NCBI RefSeq assembly: GCF_037975245.1
Contig: NC_092576.1
Location: forward strand, 23,003,611 to 23,067,610
Direction of reading: 5' to 3'
DNA length: 64,000 bases
Source: Apostichopus japonicus
Lineage: Eukaryota; Echinodermata; Holothuroidea; Aspidochirotida; Stichopodidae
Below the pieces are notes generated by a model, which made no database searches, was not told where the DNA came from, and saw only the letters and a list, made by a program, of their open reading frames with translations. The translations under genes and the position numbers were made by a program. Below, in pieces: positions 1-11,496 of the stretch (positions are counted from its first letter, which is position 1; each line of letters opens with the position of its first letter).

Positions 1-1627
1 TTTAAAAAAAAACAAAGCTTTATACAGCATCATGACTTCTTAAGCCATTGTTATGAATAATGAAATGCGTCATTATAAAAAATAACGTCAGCACTGATAT
101 TTCCAAATATGTCATTCCTTTGAAAGGTCATCACTGCTGATGTGGAATTACAACATGTTCATATTACTAAAATTTTCACCTCTGACATTCGATATTATTC
201 CCAAATATTAGTTTACACAATAAAATTGCCGATTGGAAAGCTATGTACAAAACACAATTTCTTTAGATCTTGATATCTTTCGTTAACATTTTCAAGTCAT
301 CTGAACATTTAAAGATCATGAAATTTCTTTAAAGTTCTAAAGTTATTAAAGGTTCCAAAAGTAAGCGTACCTTTTTTCTAAATATCTCTCTCTGTAAGTT
401 TCAAACCTATTCCAAAATATCGAGAAATGCCACGATAGATGACGAAATTACAATGTTAAAGGAGAGATGGTACGACATATTCTCCTTAAAGCTGTATAAA
501 GAATGGCAATCATTTGACCTTCTACCATATTTAGGAAAGAGAGTAATTTAAACCTTACATTACGACTAATACTAAATTGCGAATAAGGCACCTGAATTGT
601 CAAAAAATGAATAGTTTTATATAAATGCCTCTCCTAAAGGATGAATAAGTTGCAGTAAATTTTAATTTATTAACAGTTACCATAGAAACGTCTTATTTTG
701 TAAGCAAAATCACAACCTGCTAATCTAATAATGTCCTATGCACCCACCATTGGCATGTAATTTATAATCACCATTTTTCTTTAGTTTTTTTTACATTTTT
801 TAAAAATGTTTATTTGGGGTAAATGTGGTAACACTTTACTAGTAAAATAGTAACAAATAATCTTTTTCGACGAAAGAAATGCAGCAATATTTTAGTTTTC
901 ATGCAGGTCGGAGCCTATTTATACTGTTACCTTTTTTATTCAATATACATACCGTTATTTACAACATTAAAATAGTATTCCTCTAATACAAATATGTTGA
1001 TTTCTGAGTCAAGTTGGCTCTTGACATTCATCTTTACATTCTACTGATACCTTTAAGATAGATAACAACTCACATTAACCGAAAGAATATGCATTTTGGG
1101 AAAATATGTAAACGAAGATGCTTTCAAAGTACTGATTACATTCACCACATGGCCAGACTCAAAGGAAAGATAACCCTCTGTGAGATTCATGTTGCCCAGG
1201 AGAAATTTGCGGTTTGTTTAACTCGACAATCAAGAACGACGTAGAAAATGCTGAGCAGAGACACTGTCGGCTTCATCGGCTTATGATCTTACGAGGCATT
1301 GTGTGTCAGTTGCCAGGCTTCCTCGCTGTTGATAAAATAAAGAGAGAGAGACGATACCAAATGTGTCAAATGATGACATCATTTTTAAAGCTGATCTGAG
1401 CGATTCATGTTGCTTATTATGACTATTCAATGCTGGCTGGTAGGGTTTCTATAACCTCGTATTTTAGAACATGAAATCAACATATATAATTTCTTAATAT
1501 TGATCTTTACTAATTGAAACTATGTTTTTCTTGCTCTCATCTTTTATGTTAATTGTTAAATTTATTTTGATAATTTTTATGCAGAAGGAGGAGGGGGGGG
1601 GGGGGCATTGATGATTGTCCAATTTAC
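1..1627. other. AT-rich non-coding sequence
   Basis: I see no open frame with coding character and no recognisable RNA gene. Frames are short and interrupted on both strands. The only local oddity is a run of 13 G at about 1593-1605. Confidence 0.6.
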
Positions 1628-1770
1628 TTTGAAAGTTATTTCTGATTTTGATTTGATTTGATTTATTTCACACCAAACATACAAAATACAACAAAAATCA
1701 TATGATGTAGGAATAACACAGAAAGGTTTGTCCAGCAGACGTATTTCCACTGTGGTCCCTCAGTGTACAT
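1628..1770 (-). mobile_element. Probable 3' end of a LINE-type retrotransposon
   Basis: Read on the minus strand, the segment runs through a stretch resembling a LINE 3' untranslated region and ends in AAATAAATCAAATCAAATC, a short (AAATC)n tail. Such simple-repeat tails are typical of 5'-truncated non-LTR retrotransposon copies. No reverse transcriptase remnant is present, so the copy would be heavily truncated. The clade cannot be assigned from this fragment. Confidence 0.4.
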
Positions 1771-2416
1771 CTGACAACAATGATTCCTCAGAATGTTGTA
1801 TTTTTATATCCCCATGACTTTCTTGGTGATGTTCAATAGTAGGTGTTTAAATAATTTCAAGGTTGATGAATCCAAATTAGTGATTGGTGGAATAACAAAC
1901 GAGGATTCTCTGAAATTTACTTTTAATGATGAATTATATAAAACTTTATTTGATTACAATTTGAATCGCTTTCATCATTAAACATTGCAGTTCTCGGATT
2001 CATTATTTTACATGAGAGTCTAATCACAATTAAATCTGGACACAAAATGAATGGATTCATTAAGAGTCTGAAACTTTCGCAAGTTTAAATCCTTCCAAAA
2101 TATGGATCGTAGATTTTGTTGAACATAGCAGCACTATAATTCATTTCAATTTAACGTTTTTAATACTGTTGGGACTGAGGGTTATGTCTAGTTTATGACC
2201 AAAACTGGTGAGTGTTGATAAAGGCCTACCTGTAGTGCTTCCGGAAGGCTTTGACCTAAGTAAAACGAAAGAATAAATTAGATAAAATATAAATATTGGG
2301 AAAATAAATATTGTGATGTTATTATTCGTTCATAGTGTGAGCCTCACTATATAGCATTAGAGACCACAAAGTGTAGATGTTGGGTAGGTTTTATTACAAG
2401 AGCCCAAGGGCACTAC
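1771..2416. other. AT-rich non-coding sequence
   Basis: Nothing recognisable on either strand. The last 40 bases, containing GAGCCCAAGGGCACTAC, may belong to the outer edge of the element that starts at 2417. Confidence 0.5.
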
Positions 2417-4773
2417 GGTTCCTTGCTTATAAGCCTATATTTACAAGGAAGCAGAACTGTCCTAAAATTGTTATTTGGATGTACACACAATATTACTCTC
2501 AAAAATATCACAAATCAACCGTTGGTCCTTTTGAGAACCTGTTGAAAACCAGGTGTCCGATTTAAGCGTGATATGCACTCTGTCGTGAATGTAAATAGCT
2601 GAACGGTATCAAAGTAAACTTTTGGCCACTCATAACTTGGGAACCAGGTGTCCGATTGATGCGGGAGTTGGTTTCCTCTATAGAGCACACCAGCTCTATC
2701 ATATAATTGAGATATTGACCCTTTTTCTTTGCCCAATATCTCTGAAAATAGGTATATTTTTAATATTTGACCTTTAACCTTTTGATTTCCTAGTAGGATG
2801 TAGTTTGACAGTCTAATTAAAAAAAGAGTCTGTGTGACCATCTTAACAGTACTCTATACCTAAAAAACAAAACAAAACTTTGACCTCTGATAACTTCGCA
2901 CACGAAGGTCGCAAAGCGGTCAACCTATGGACAACTTTGATCGGAAGACATTTTGAGATCTGAATATGGCCACAAAAAATCAAATAACCCAAGAAATTAG
3001 TAAAGGTCACCAGAGGTCAAACTGAGGTCAGAGATCACCCAGATGCCGATCGACTATTGGATAACAATAGAGTAACTCCCAACCTTCACAGATATTTCGT
3101 TCTCAAGTAATTTCAAAAATACTAGTTTTTGACCCCTAATTGACCTTTGTTGACCTTGGATCACATAACCGTTATGATTGGAAATGATCCCTTACCCCAT
3201 TTACAATTAGTCCCAAAATATGGACCATGTCAGACCCTGTCAGTGGGAGTTTTGTACCACGTTATTGCCAAAATACTAGTTTTGGACCCTTAATTGACCT
3301 TTGTTGACTTTGCATAACATGACCGTTTTGTTGGAAACGATCACTATCCCAATGCACAACTAGTCTCAAAATAAACCATGTCGGACCCTATCAGTATGAG
3401 TTTCTTAAGTTATTGCTAAAAATACACACATTTTGACCCATAATTGACATTTGGTGACCTTGGATCACATACCGGTTATTTTAGAAAATCTGACCCTACT
3501 TCATTCACAACTTCTTCCAATATATCAGCCATGTCAGACTTCGTCAATGGAAGTTGTTGTAAAAATTAACATAAGTGGGCAGTTTTTTGCCCATACGCGA
3601 CCTTGAATGACCTGACGTTGTTTATCAAGTTGTTCCCCTAGATGATGCGCACGCTGTAAGGCGCATAACCAATGGGGGTGGGCGAAGTGGGAGCCGCCCC
3701 CATTGGCATATATTTTAGTATTTCTTTATATGATGATTTAGTAATTCCCCTAATTTGATGCCTGGGAAGTGCCATTTCCAGGAATCTGGGAGACATTTTT
3801 GGCCAATATTTTCTTAAGCACTTCGCGCCAACCTGTGGTGGCGCACCGCTTAGATATTGAGTTAGAGATTTTGAATTTCGCCCCTCCTTGGCAACGTCGT
3901 GGCTACGCGCCTGCACTCTGTCCTGAATATTTGTTTGTGCTCTAATGTACAGACACAGCGTATTGCTTAAAAATGATATCAAAACACAGAGTTCTATCAT
4001 ATATCAAAATATTGACAACAATTTTTTTTTTTGCCCCGTAACTTCCAAAATAAGCATGTTTTCCCAAGATTTTACCTTTGACCTATTAACCCCATGGTCA
4101 GATGTAGTTTGACATTTATTTCCAACAAGCAACATGACAAGTCTGTACAACCATCCTAACTGTACTAATTAACTAAACAAAACTTTGACATCTGATAACT
4201 TCGCACATGAAGGTCGCACAGGGGTCAACCCATGGACAATTTTGATCGGAAGACCATTTGAGATCTGAATATGGCCACAAAAATTCAAATAACACAAGAA
4301 ACTAGTAAAGGTCACCAAAGGTCAAACTGAGGTCAGAGATCACCCAGATGCGGGTCGACTATTGGATTACAATAGAGTAACTCCCAACCTTCACAGATAT
4401 TTCGTTCTCAAGTTATTGCAAAAATACTAGTTTTTGACACCTAATTGACCTTGGATCACATGACTGTTATGTTTGGAAACGATCCCTTACCCCATTTACA
4501 ACTAGTCCTAAAGTATCAACCATATCAGTCAATGTCAATGGGAGTTATTGCTTTGTTTAATAATTTGGTTTTTGGTGCCTAACTGACCTTTGGTGACCTT
4601 CACAGGCACCGTTAACAATAGGGTGCATCTTCTCACTATGGCGGATCTATATACCAAGTTTTAGTTAGTTCATCTTTCCCTTGTTGAATTACAGTGTACC
4701 CAAGCAAGTGTCACAGACACAAGCACACACGCCAATTTGACTACATAGGTACCTTTTGCTAAAGCAAGGAACC
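2417..4773. mobile_element. Inverted-repeat element, short relative of the 25-36 kb satellite
   Basis: The left end GGTTCCTTGCTT and the right end AAGCAAGGAACC are perfect 12-bp inverted repeats. Between them lie diverged versions of the blocks that make up the 25.3-35.6 kb satellite: TGACCTTTGGTGACC-like pairs, the 'cacccagatgcgggtcgac' block (near 3036 and 4340) and the CTGTACAACCATCCTAACTG stretch. The last 80 bp (CAAGTGTCACAGACAC, CA-rich, then TTTTGCTAAAGCAAGGAACC) match the right edge of that satellite at 35517-35598. The right terminus can fold as a hairpin, TTGC-TAAA-GCAA. No coding sequence is visible, so it is non-autonomous. The superfamily is not identified, and no clear target-site duplication was found. 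Confidence 0.6.
3658..3913. mobile_element. 256-bp hAT-like MITE nested in the 2417-4773 element
   Basis: The ends are AAGGCGCATAACC on the left and the reverse complement of CAGGCGCGTAGCC on the right. They are flanked by CACGCTGT (3650-3657) and CACTCTGT (3914-3921), an 8-bp direct repeat with one mismatch, as expected for hAT insertions. Inside is the dispersed repeat with 'gggaagtgccatttcc' and 'cgcgccaacctgtggtggcgc', which recurs near 17.56, 22.92 and 23.83 kb. It interrupts the satellite-related element, so it inserted later. Confidence 0.6.
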
Positions 4774-5660
4774 AAAAAGATATCATGATTAACTGTCGTG
4801 TAAAGATGCATTTACGGAGCAAATTGGTTCATGACATAGCGTCACTTTTAAATTACCTTAGGTAAAAAGTAAGACGTTATAAGAGTTGCACTGATTATCT
4901 TTAAAAGCATATTTAGTCGCAACCTACATCAACGCCAGAATACTCAAATAAATATGTAAACATATGATGTTTAGCTGTTTAGTGACAATGATGCAGAATT
5001 AATGCGTTTAATAGACCTATGTTATTTGTTACACACTTTTCTTAATCCTGACCAACCTTTCCTAAATATGATCGATTATTAGTGAGAACGTGCAGAGCCT
5101 CATTCATCTCCACACCCATCCCACACACACGCCCTCCCCCTCCCCCTCACACACATACACACACATTTTCAAATCTGACGAATATTCTGTGTTATACCTC
5201 ATTTGCATAATCAGCATCCGTCAGTTCTTCCCCAAGTTTCAACATCTGTAATTAAAGCATATAAAAATTGTTTAGGTAAATTATATTTAATCAGGTGCGA
5301 TGCCAGGATCAAAATAAATGCTGAAATGGAAGGGGGGGGGGGAGGGACGAAATGTTTTGCCAACTAAAGATGAAAATACCGGCAGGATGTGTTGATAAAC
5401 GAAGCGTGAGTCCAACGGATTGGGGCCCAGTGGGCAGTTGTCCGCTGAAACTCGAAGGTCCCATAGCTGGGGTCCAGACTCACATAAATGCTGAGGTTTA
5501 AGCAATTTCATGCTAAAATTGGGCTAAACTTGGACCTGTTCTATGGCGTATCAGTTTTAAATGGAATAGGGATTGGTTTACATATACATTCAAATCTCCT
5601 CCCCATCCCGCACCACGCCCTCTCTCTTTCGTCTTTATCATTCTCTCCCCCTCTCTTCAG
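4774..5660. other. Non-coding spacer with CA/CCCT-rich patch and poly-G run
   Basis: No coding frame is supported. A (CA)n and CCCT-rich patch lies at 5107-5165, and a G run interrupted by one A lies at 5332-5346. Confidence 0.5.
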
Positions 5661-6186
5661 TGGCGTACCGAGTATAGTTGGGGCCCGGGCGGATCCTTCC
5701 CTTGTCACTTTGTGCAGGGGATGCTGTCCTGACGTAGGGGTACAAGTGAAGAAATTGTTGTGATGTTAGGTGGCTTGGATGCAAAATGGTGCTTTGGCAA
5801 AGCGTTGAACTGCTTATATATGTTTAGGATTTCTCATTCTTCAGTTAATGTCTCTTAATTTTTCCTTTTGTTTGATCAAAATATTATTACTTGTAGATAT
5901 ATTAACAAAAATAAGAACAATTTCCTTCTTTCGTTTATAGCTAGCCACTATAAGCATCCCACATAAATAAATAGTTTGGGAGTTTGTTTTATAATTATTT
6001 CTATTTTCTTTTGAAGGGGGCAGGGGCAATGGCACGACCTCTAGTGGCATGGCTTACTAGTACCCGGGCCAGGCCACCCCTGCTTATTATCTACTGCCTC
6101 TCTTTCTTTTCTTCTTTATTTATTCTCTCTTCTTTCTTCTCTTCTTTACTTCTCTCATTCTCTCTTTTTTTTTTTGGGGGGGGGTA
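5661..6186. other. Non-coding, fragments of the 'GTGGCGTAC...GGGG' repeat type
   Basis: CAGTGGCGTACCGAGTATAG at 5659-5678 followed by GGGGCCCGGGCGGATCC resembles the G-rich ends of the hAT-like repeats elsewhere in the window. TAGTGGCATGGCTTACTAG near 6041 may be a related piece. No matching opposite end or target duplication was found. A T/C-rich tract (6096-6172) precedes a 10-G run. Confidence 0.35.
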
Positions 6187-7030
6187 GTGGACATCAGGAC
6201 ACCCTCTTATAGCTACAGCCATATGTTCAATGAATATATATCCATCCATCCATCCATCCATCCATCCATCCATCCATCCATCCATCCATCCATCCATCCA
6301 TCCATCCATCCATCCATCCATCCATCCATCCATCCATCCATCCATCCATCCATCCATCCATCCATCCATCCATCCATCCATCCATCCATCCATCCATCCA
6401 TCCATCCATCCATCCATCCATCCATCCATCCATCCATCCATCCATCCATCCATCCATCCATCCATCCATCCATCCATCCATCCATCCATCCATCCATCCA
6501 TCCATCCATCCATCCATCCATCCATCCATCCATCCATCCATCCATCCATCCATCCATCCATCCATCCATCCATCCATCCATCCATCCATCCATCCATCCA
6601 TCCATCCATCCATCCATCCATCCATCCATCCATCCATCCATCCATCCATCCATCCATCCATCCATCCATCCATCCATCCATCCATCCATCCATCCATCCA
6701 TCCATCCATCCATCCATCCATCCATCCATCCATCCATCCATCCATCCATCCATCCATCCATCCATCCATCCATCCATCCATCCATCCATCCATCCATCCA
6801 TCCATCCATCCATCCATCCATCCATCCATCCATCCATCCATCCATCCATCCATCCATCCATCCATCCATCCATATGAATGGGGAGGGTTTCACACCAGCA
6901 CACCCCCTCTAGTACAGCCATGTGTTCAATATATATGGATATATTGATGAATATGAATGGGGAAGGGGGTTCACACCAGCACACCCCACCCAACCCCCAA
7001 CCCCTAGTACAGCCATGTGTTCAATGGATA
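6187..7030. repeat. Three-copy minisatellite flanking the (TCCA)n tract
   Basis: A unit containing ACACC-CTCT-TAGTACAGCCATGTGTTCAAT-like text and an ATATAT/GGAT stretch occurs at about 6198-6240, 6874-6945 and 6950-7030. The tetranucleotide tract begins where the first unit turns into ATATATCCATCC, so the microsatellite expanded inside one unit of a pre-existing tandem repeat. Confidence 0.6.
6241..6873. repeat. Perfect (TCCA)n microsatellite, about 158 copies
   Basis: About 633 bases consist only of TCCA/ATCC repeats with no interruption visible. Because 4 and 3 are coprime, all frames stay open and give SIHP or WMDG repeat peptides. These are artefacts and not genes. Confidence 0.97.
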
Positions 7031-7627
7031 TTTCTGTTACTTGGTTATTTACTGTAGCCTTGCCTTACCTTGCTTTACACATTTATCAACAAAAGTCGAT
7101 ATTGATAACATGAATATTTTAATATAGGGAGTTTTAATATGACGGAAAAAAAAAACATAATATAGCAGATACAGCAGTTGGTTGTTAGGACTTCCGTTAT
7201 ATAATTTCTTTGGCACGAACGTGTTCTAGTTGTCTTTTTTTGTTAATGATGTCATGGTTATAGGTAGCTCTTCTGTACTTAACGCTGGCAGTGATTGCAA
7301 CCATTTAATATTTAATTATCATTTTGTAATAAATTCGGTTTGATATTTAAAGTAGAAGACGGGAAGGAAATAAGTCATGACAAAAAGGAATTAACAATGG
7401 TTAACCATACTATGTAAGACTTTCTTGAATTTGATTTTGACGATTTACTACAGGAAATACCTAGAAATATTATGAACTTCTAGTAAGATCATATATTCAA
7501 ATACAAAATTAGAACTGTATAACATACAGTACTTAGATTATTAAAACTGTCTTTACAGTCCACTTCTATCCCGAATGCCGGGAACAGGGAATGGCAGTAA
7601 TTTAAAGCGACAATGAGGCTCGGAATT
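7031..7627. other. Non-coding, AT-rich
   Basis: No coding or RNA feature is recognised. If the 7834-7628 exon is real, this stretch would hold its 3' untranslated region. No AATAAA was seen on the minus strand here. Confidence 0.5.
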
Positions 7628-7834
7628 TCACATTATGAATGTACCTGATGTGTGAGCAAAAGGGAGGGTGGGGGAGGGGGCGGTAGGTTTATGAAGGAAA
7701 TCTCTACTAGTTGGAGCAGAATATGTATGATTCCGGAAATTAACGCCGTAAAGTAAACTTCTTAAACCAATAACCTCAAACCTATGAAGAGCAACAGGAA
7801 TGTGTATCTGCACTCCGTCTGGATCTTTTTTACG
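7628..7834 (-). CDS. Candidate terminal exon of the LDLQSG gene
   Basis: On the minus strand an acceptor-like CTAAAG precedes CGT AAA AAA GAT CCA. The frame stays open for 68 codons to a TGA at 7630-7628. Entry phase 0 matches the phase-0 donor of the exon at 8094-7997, so the junction would join ...DSFFP to RKKDPDGVQIHIPVALHRF. The acceptor lacks a strong pyrimidine tract. The last third (PTAPSPTLP) comes from a C-rich low-complexity patch, so the exon may end earlier, for instance at the GTTTGA after CTTCATAG. It resembles no family I know. The support is phase agreement and length only. Confidence 0.35.
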   Translation of the reverse strand, partial: RKKDPDGVQIHIPVALHRFEVIGLRSLLYGVNFRNHTYSAPTSRDFLHKPTAPSPTLPFAHTSGTFIM

Positions 7835-7996
7835 CTTTAGTGTTTAAAGCAAACTGATGGCAACAACTATAATGTATACTAAAGGATGGACTTAGGCGAA
7901 AACTTATTTCTTTTAAACTGTCTACAACATATGAAACTTATGTTTGTACCTAAAGTAAATAGTTAAAGGTAATGATAACTCACACGCATTACTTAC

Positions 7997-8094
7997 AGGA
8001 AAGAATGAATCATGATCTTTGTTCAGAAGCCAGCGACCAGACTGAAGATCCAGAAGATAACGGCGTTCATTGTTTCCGCAAGGAAGCCAGACAA
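7997..8094 (-). CDS. Internal exon, LDLQSG-motif protein (unrecognised)
   Basis: On the minus strand the acceptor TTTTACAG precedes TT GTC TGG CTT CCT, and the exon ends at CCT|GTAAGT, a consensus donor. The 98-bp exon has entry phase 1 and exit phase 0. It encodes VWLPCGNNERRYLLDLQSGR followed by WLLNKDHDSFFP. The core WLP...YLLDLQSGRW is echoed by the exon at 39974-39919 (WPDTTCQLDLQSGKW) in the same phase, which suggests a repeated module. The pattern hydrophobic-D-x-x-[ST]-G-x-W recalls a beta-propeller (Kelch-like) blade, but the conserved double-glycine is not visible, so that remains a guess. A 5.6-kb hAT insertion lies 147 bp upstream in the preceding intron. Confidence 0.65.
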
Positions 8095-8232
8095 CTGTAA
8101 AATGGATAAAACAGAAGACTATTGGGAATATTGTAACTTGACCATGCATGGATACTTGAGACACTGGGAATTCGTAGCTACCTTTGGGACCATAAAACTC
8201 CCATCCCCCCACCCCAACCACCCCTAACCCCG

Positions 8233-8240
8233 TCACGTAC
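8233..8240. repeat. Left target-site duplication of the 5.6-kb hAT element
   Basis: TCACGTAC lies immediately before the left terminal inverted repeat and is repeated exactly at 13863-13870 after the right one. Eight bases is the hAT signature. Confidence 0.9.
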
Positions 8241-9315
8241 TAGTGTTTGACAGATTATATGATAATCGGTTCTTACCGATTACCGATTAGTTCTTGTGAC
8301 AATCGGCCGATGCCGATTACCAATTATTTCATCATTTTCGTGGAACTGGCCTAAAGTATGATTTAGTGTTACTCATGATTACCAACTTCTAGTCCAATAC
8401 AATCAAATATGTCAATGAACGTCTTAACGTTTCACAGTAAAGATTAATAGAGCAAATAAAGAACACTGTATACATAGGGCGCTGTACATTTATAAGAAGG
8501 AGTCGCAATATTGCAATCCCGCCACAACACAGTAATTGACAGTGCTCTACAGACTACAGAAGGAGGAAATTAGTAGCCATTGGCTACGAAATGAGAAAAC
8601 AAGGTCAGGGACAGCTTTGACATCTGGTATAATAAATAACCATTATCAGTGTTTAAACTGTAACGAAAATAAAGTGAAAAGTATATCGCATGGAAATAAA
8701 AAAATTGTTATTTCGTAATCTGATATCAAAATATATAATCTGATATGAAAAATAATGTATAAAAGTAAGTTAATTTAACGCAGTTACGCAGGCTCTTCTT
8801 AGTGGATAAGCAGTTTGATAACAGTTTTATTTTATCATGATAAATAAAACAATCCCGAAAGTTTGCTTCAAGTTTCAATTATTAACACCTGCGAGCTAGG
8901 GAAACCTTAAGATCGAACGTTGTTTCAAACCATCATACACAGTAAGTCAATGGCGCTTCTCCATTGACTTAAATACATGGGGGAGAAATCACACACTAAA
9001 GTTCCATTGCCTTTGTCGCGCGAGTCACTAGAAATTAGACTTGCTTTAGTCGGTTGCGGTAAAGGAGCTCGGTTACTGCAAATGGGTTATTTTAGCACGT
9101 ATGGTACATGCGGTCAGGGATAAAAAAAAATTGCTTTGGGTTTTTCGCAAAAATATGCCTAAGAATGTTTGCCTAATCACAAAATACTGTAATGCAGTAG
9201 AACTACTGAGGACTGTCGCCAAACACTTTTGGGAGTATTTGGCGCCTTGATTTTAGTCCATCGGGGCAGGCCTCAAAAAGTGCTTAAAAAACGAGTCTCT
9301 TTGCACATATTTAGT

Positions 9316-10420
9316 ACTAAGGTTTGTTGGTTGGAAGTTATAGAGGGATGTCCTAAAAACATTTTTCACGATGTTGGATGATTGGAGAGGTGTTATTTTT
9401 CGAGTAAACAACAAACAAATTACGTCACTCTTATACGGTGTACGACGATTACAACAAAGCAGTTCCTTGTCACAGCAACACGAAAACAGCATTTAAATGC
9501 ATTTGAACTTATTAGAACCAAGATGTATTTGTTGACAGGTATAGAGGGATGTCCTGAGATTATCTTAGGAGTTGTTGGATGCTTGGAGAGATGTTATCTT
9601 GCGTGTAAACAACAAATGACCTCACTAGGAAGTGTGGGCTAAATTAAAAATCAGCAACGACTATTCACAGCAACATGATACTAGTTTTTAAATGTTACTA
9701 AACCTATTTAGAACCAAGGTTTGTTGGTTGGCTGTTGTAAAGAAATGTCCTTAGAATACTTGAAGAGTTGTTGGATGCCAAAAGAGGTAATATTTTAAAA
9801 GTAAACAATAAACATATGACGTCACTGTTATAGGTTGAACGACAATTAAAACTCAGGAGTTCCTTGTAACAGCAACATGGAAACGAAATAATTAAATGTT
9901 CTTGCACTTATTTAGAAACAGGATGTGTTGGTTGAAAGTAATGGAGCGATATCAAAATGATATTTCAATAGTTGTTGGGTGCTAGGAGAGGTGTTATTTA
10001 CGAGTAAACAATATACATATGACGTCACTCTTATACGTTGTAAGATAATGAAAATAGAGCAGTTTCTTGTCACATCAAGATGATAACATAATTTAAATGT
10101 TCTTGCACTAACAGTACTTAGGACCAGGTAATCTTGGTTGAAAGCTTTATAGGAACGTCTGAAGAACATTTTAACAGTTGTTGGGTGCTAAGAGAGGTGT
10201 TATGTAAAGAGTAAACAATAAACAAATAACGTCATTCTTATACGTTGTACTGTACGACAATTAAAGAGAGCAGTTCCTTGTCACAGCAAAATGATAACAT
10301 AATTAAATACAGTATTAAGAACCAGGATGTGTTGGCTGAAGTAATAGAGGAATGTCCGAAGAATATTTTAAGAGTTGTTGGATTCTTAAAGCAGTGTTAT
10401 TTTTCGAAAACAACAAATTT
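9316..10420. repeat. Subterminal tandem repeat of the hAT element, about 200 bp x 5-6
   Basis: Diverged units begin near 9316, 9522, 9717, 9921, 10127 and 10323, a spacing of 195-206 bp. Each carries GG(A/T)TGTGTTGGTTG-like text, 'gagggatgtcc', GTTGTTGGATGCT, GAGGTGTTATTT, GAGTAAACAA and a TGACGTCAC-like site. Several units contain ACGTCACT-TTATACG. Arrays of subterminal repeats are typical transposase-binding regions in hAT elements; that role here is inference. Confidence 0.75.
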
Positions 10421-11496
10421 ATGTTGTGTTAAACATAATTTGAACAAATGCATTTTTAGACATTGTCCGTCTCCTGAAGTCTGCCTCGAGACTCACCTTT
10501 AACGAAAATGTAGCTGGTCAATACGCAGTGACCAGGCAAAAATATATGTTTTTAGGTTTGGGAAAAGTACAAGTAGCACCTTCCCATGAGAGAAAAACCG
10601 GATGAATCTGAGATCGTGGGGACAAGTTGAAAAGGCGTAACGCTCACACAAAAGTAAACATAAGGAAAAACAGTTTACTATGCACATGAATCTTGTATTA
10701 AAAACAATGGGGTCACTTAAACTTAAAGAAAAATTTAAATGATATAAATGGGTAACTTACAGATCTTATCAGAGCTGTTACATCTAAAAAGAAATCCACT
10801 GAACTTTTTTGAAAATAAAATGCCTAAAAGTCCTAAGTTAGAACACAATCGCGGCGTGGCTCAACCAAATCAAAAGTCGCGAAATATAATTACTTCCTTG
10901 GGTTACTTCGATCAGAGGCAGGTTCACTCTGTTGGGGGACGTCTCTGGGGTAGGTTTGCTCTCTGGAGGGCTCTAGACCAGCTTGCTCTTCACTCCCTGG
11001 TATCTAGGCCCATTGACCTATCAGCTGTCGATTAAGTTACTAAATAATTACCAGGCACATTACTTAACCCGAATCTAAACTTATAAATGGGTCTCATCAG
11101 TGTCCTTAAATAAATTTTTAGATACACATCCATCACCAAGAATATTCCTACCAAAACAAAATAGCTATTAAACTGTCTATTTCTCCCATAGTTCTCAAAA
11201 GTGATAAGGCTTGGAGCCAGTACATGTATTCCTAGAAAACAAGGGCCACACAAAACAATTACTATTTTCAAAAATGACAAAGGTCACACAGGGCCACCTG
11301 ACCACAAACTGTTGCCCTGTAGTAGTAGCATAAAAGTGAAACTTTAGGGAACTCCTCAATGTACCAAAGTAAGTTATTCATTGTCAAATGAATAAAACAA
11401 AATAAGAAAAAGAAAATGAAAGAAAAGAATCAACATAAACAACAACAAAACATTGACCAGGTTATGCTTTGGTTTACACAAACAATTCTTTCTGAG

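Noticed and set aside
2417-4773. Helitron, because of the hairpin near the right end
   Set aside because: The end is not CTRR, and there is a matching inverted repeat at the left terminus, which Helitrons lack.
6091-6993. Long open frames giving SIHP or WMDG repeat proteins
   Set aside because: They are translations of the uninterrupted (TCCA)n microsatellite on both strands and in several frames; no gene structure supports them.
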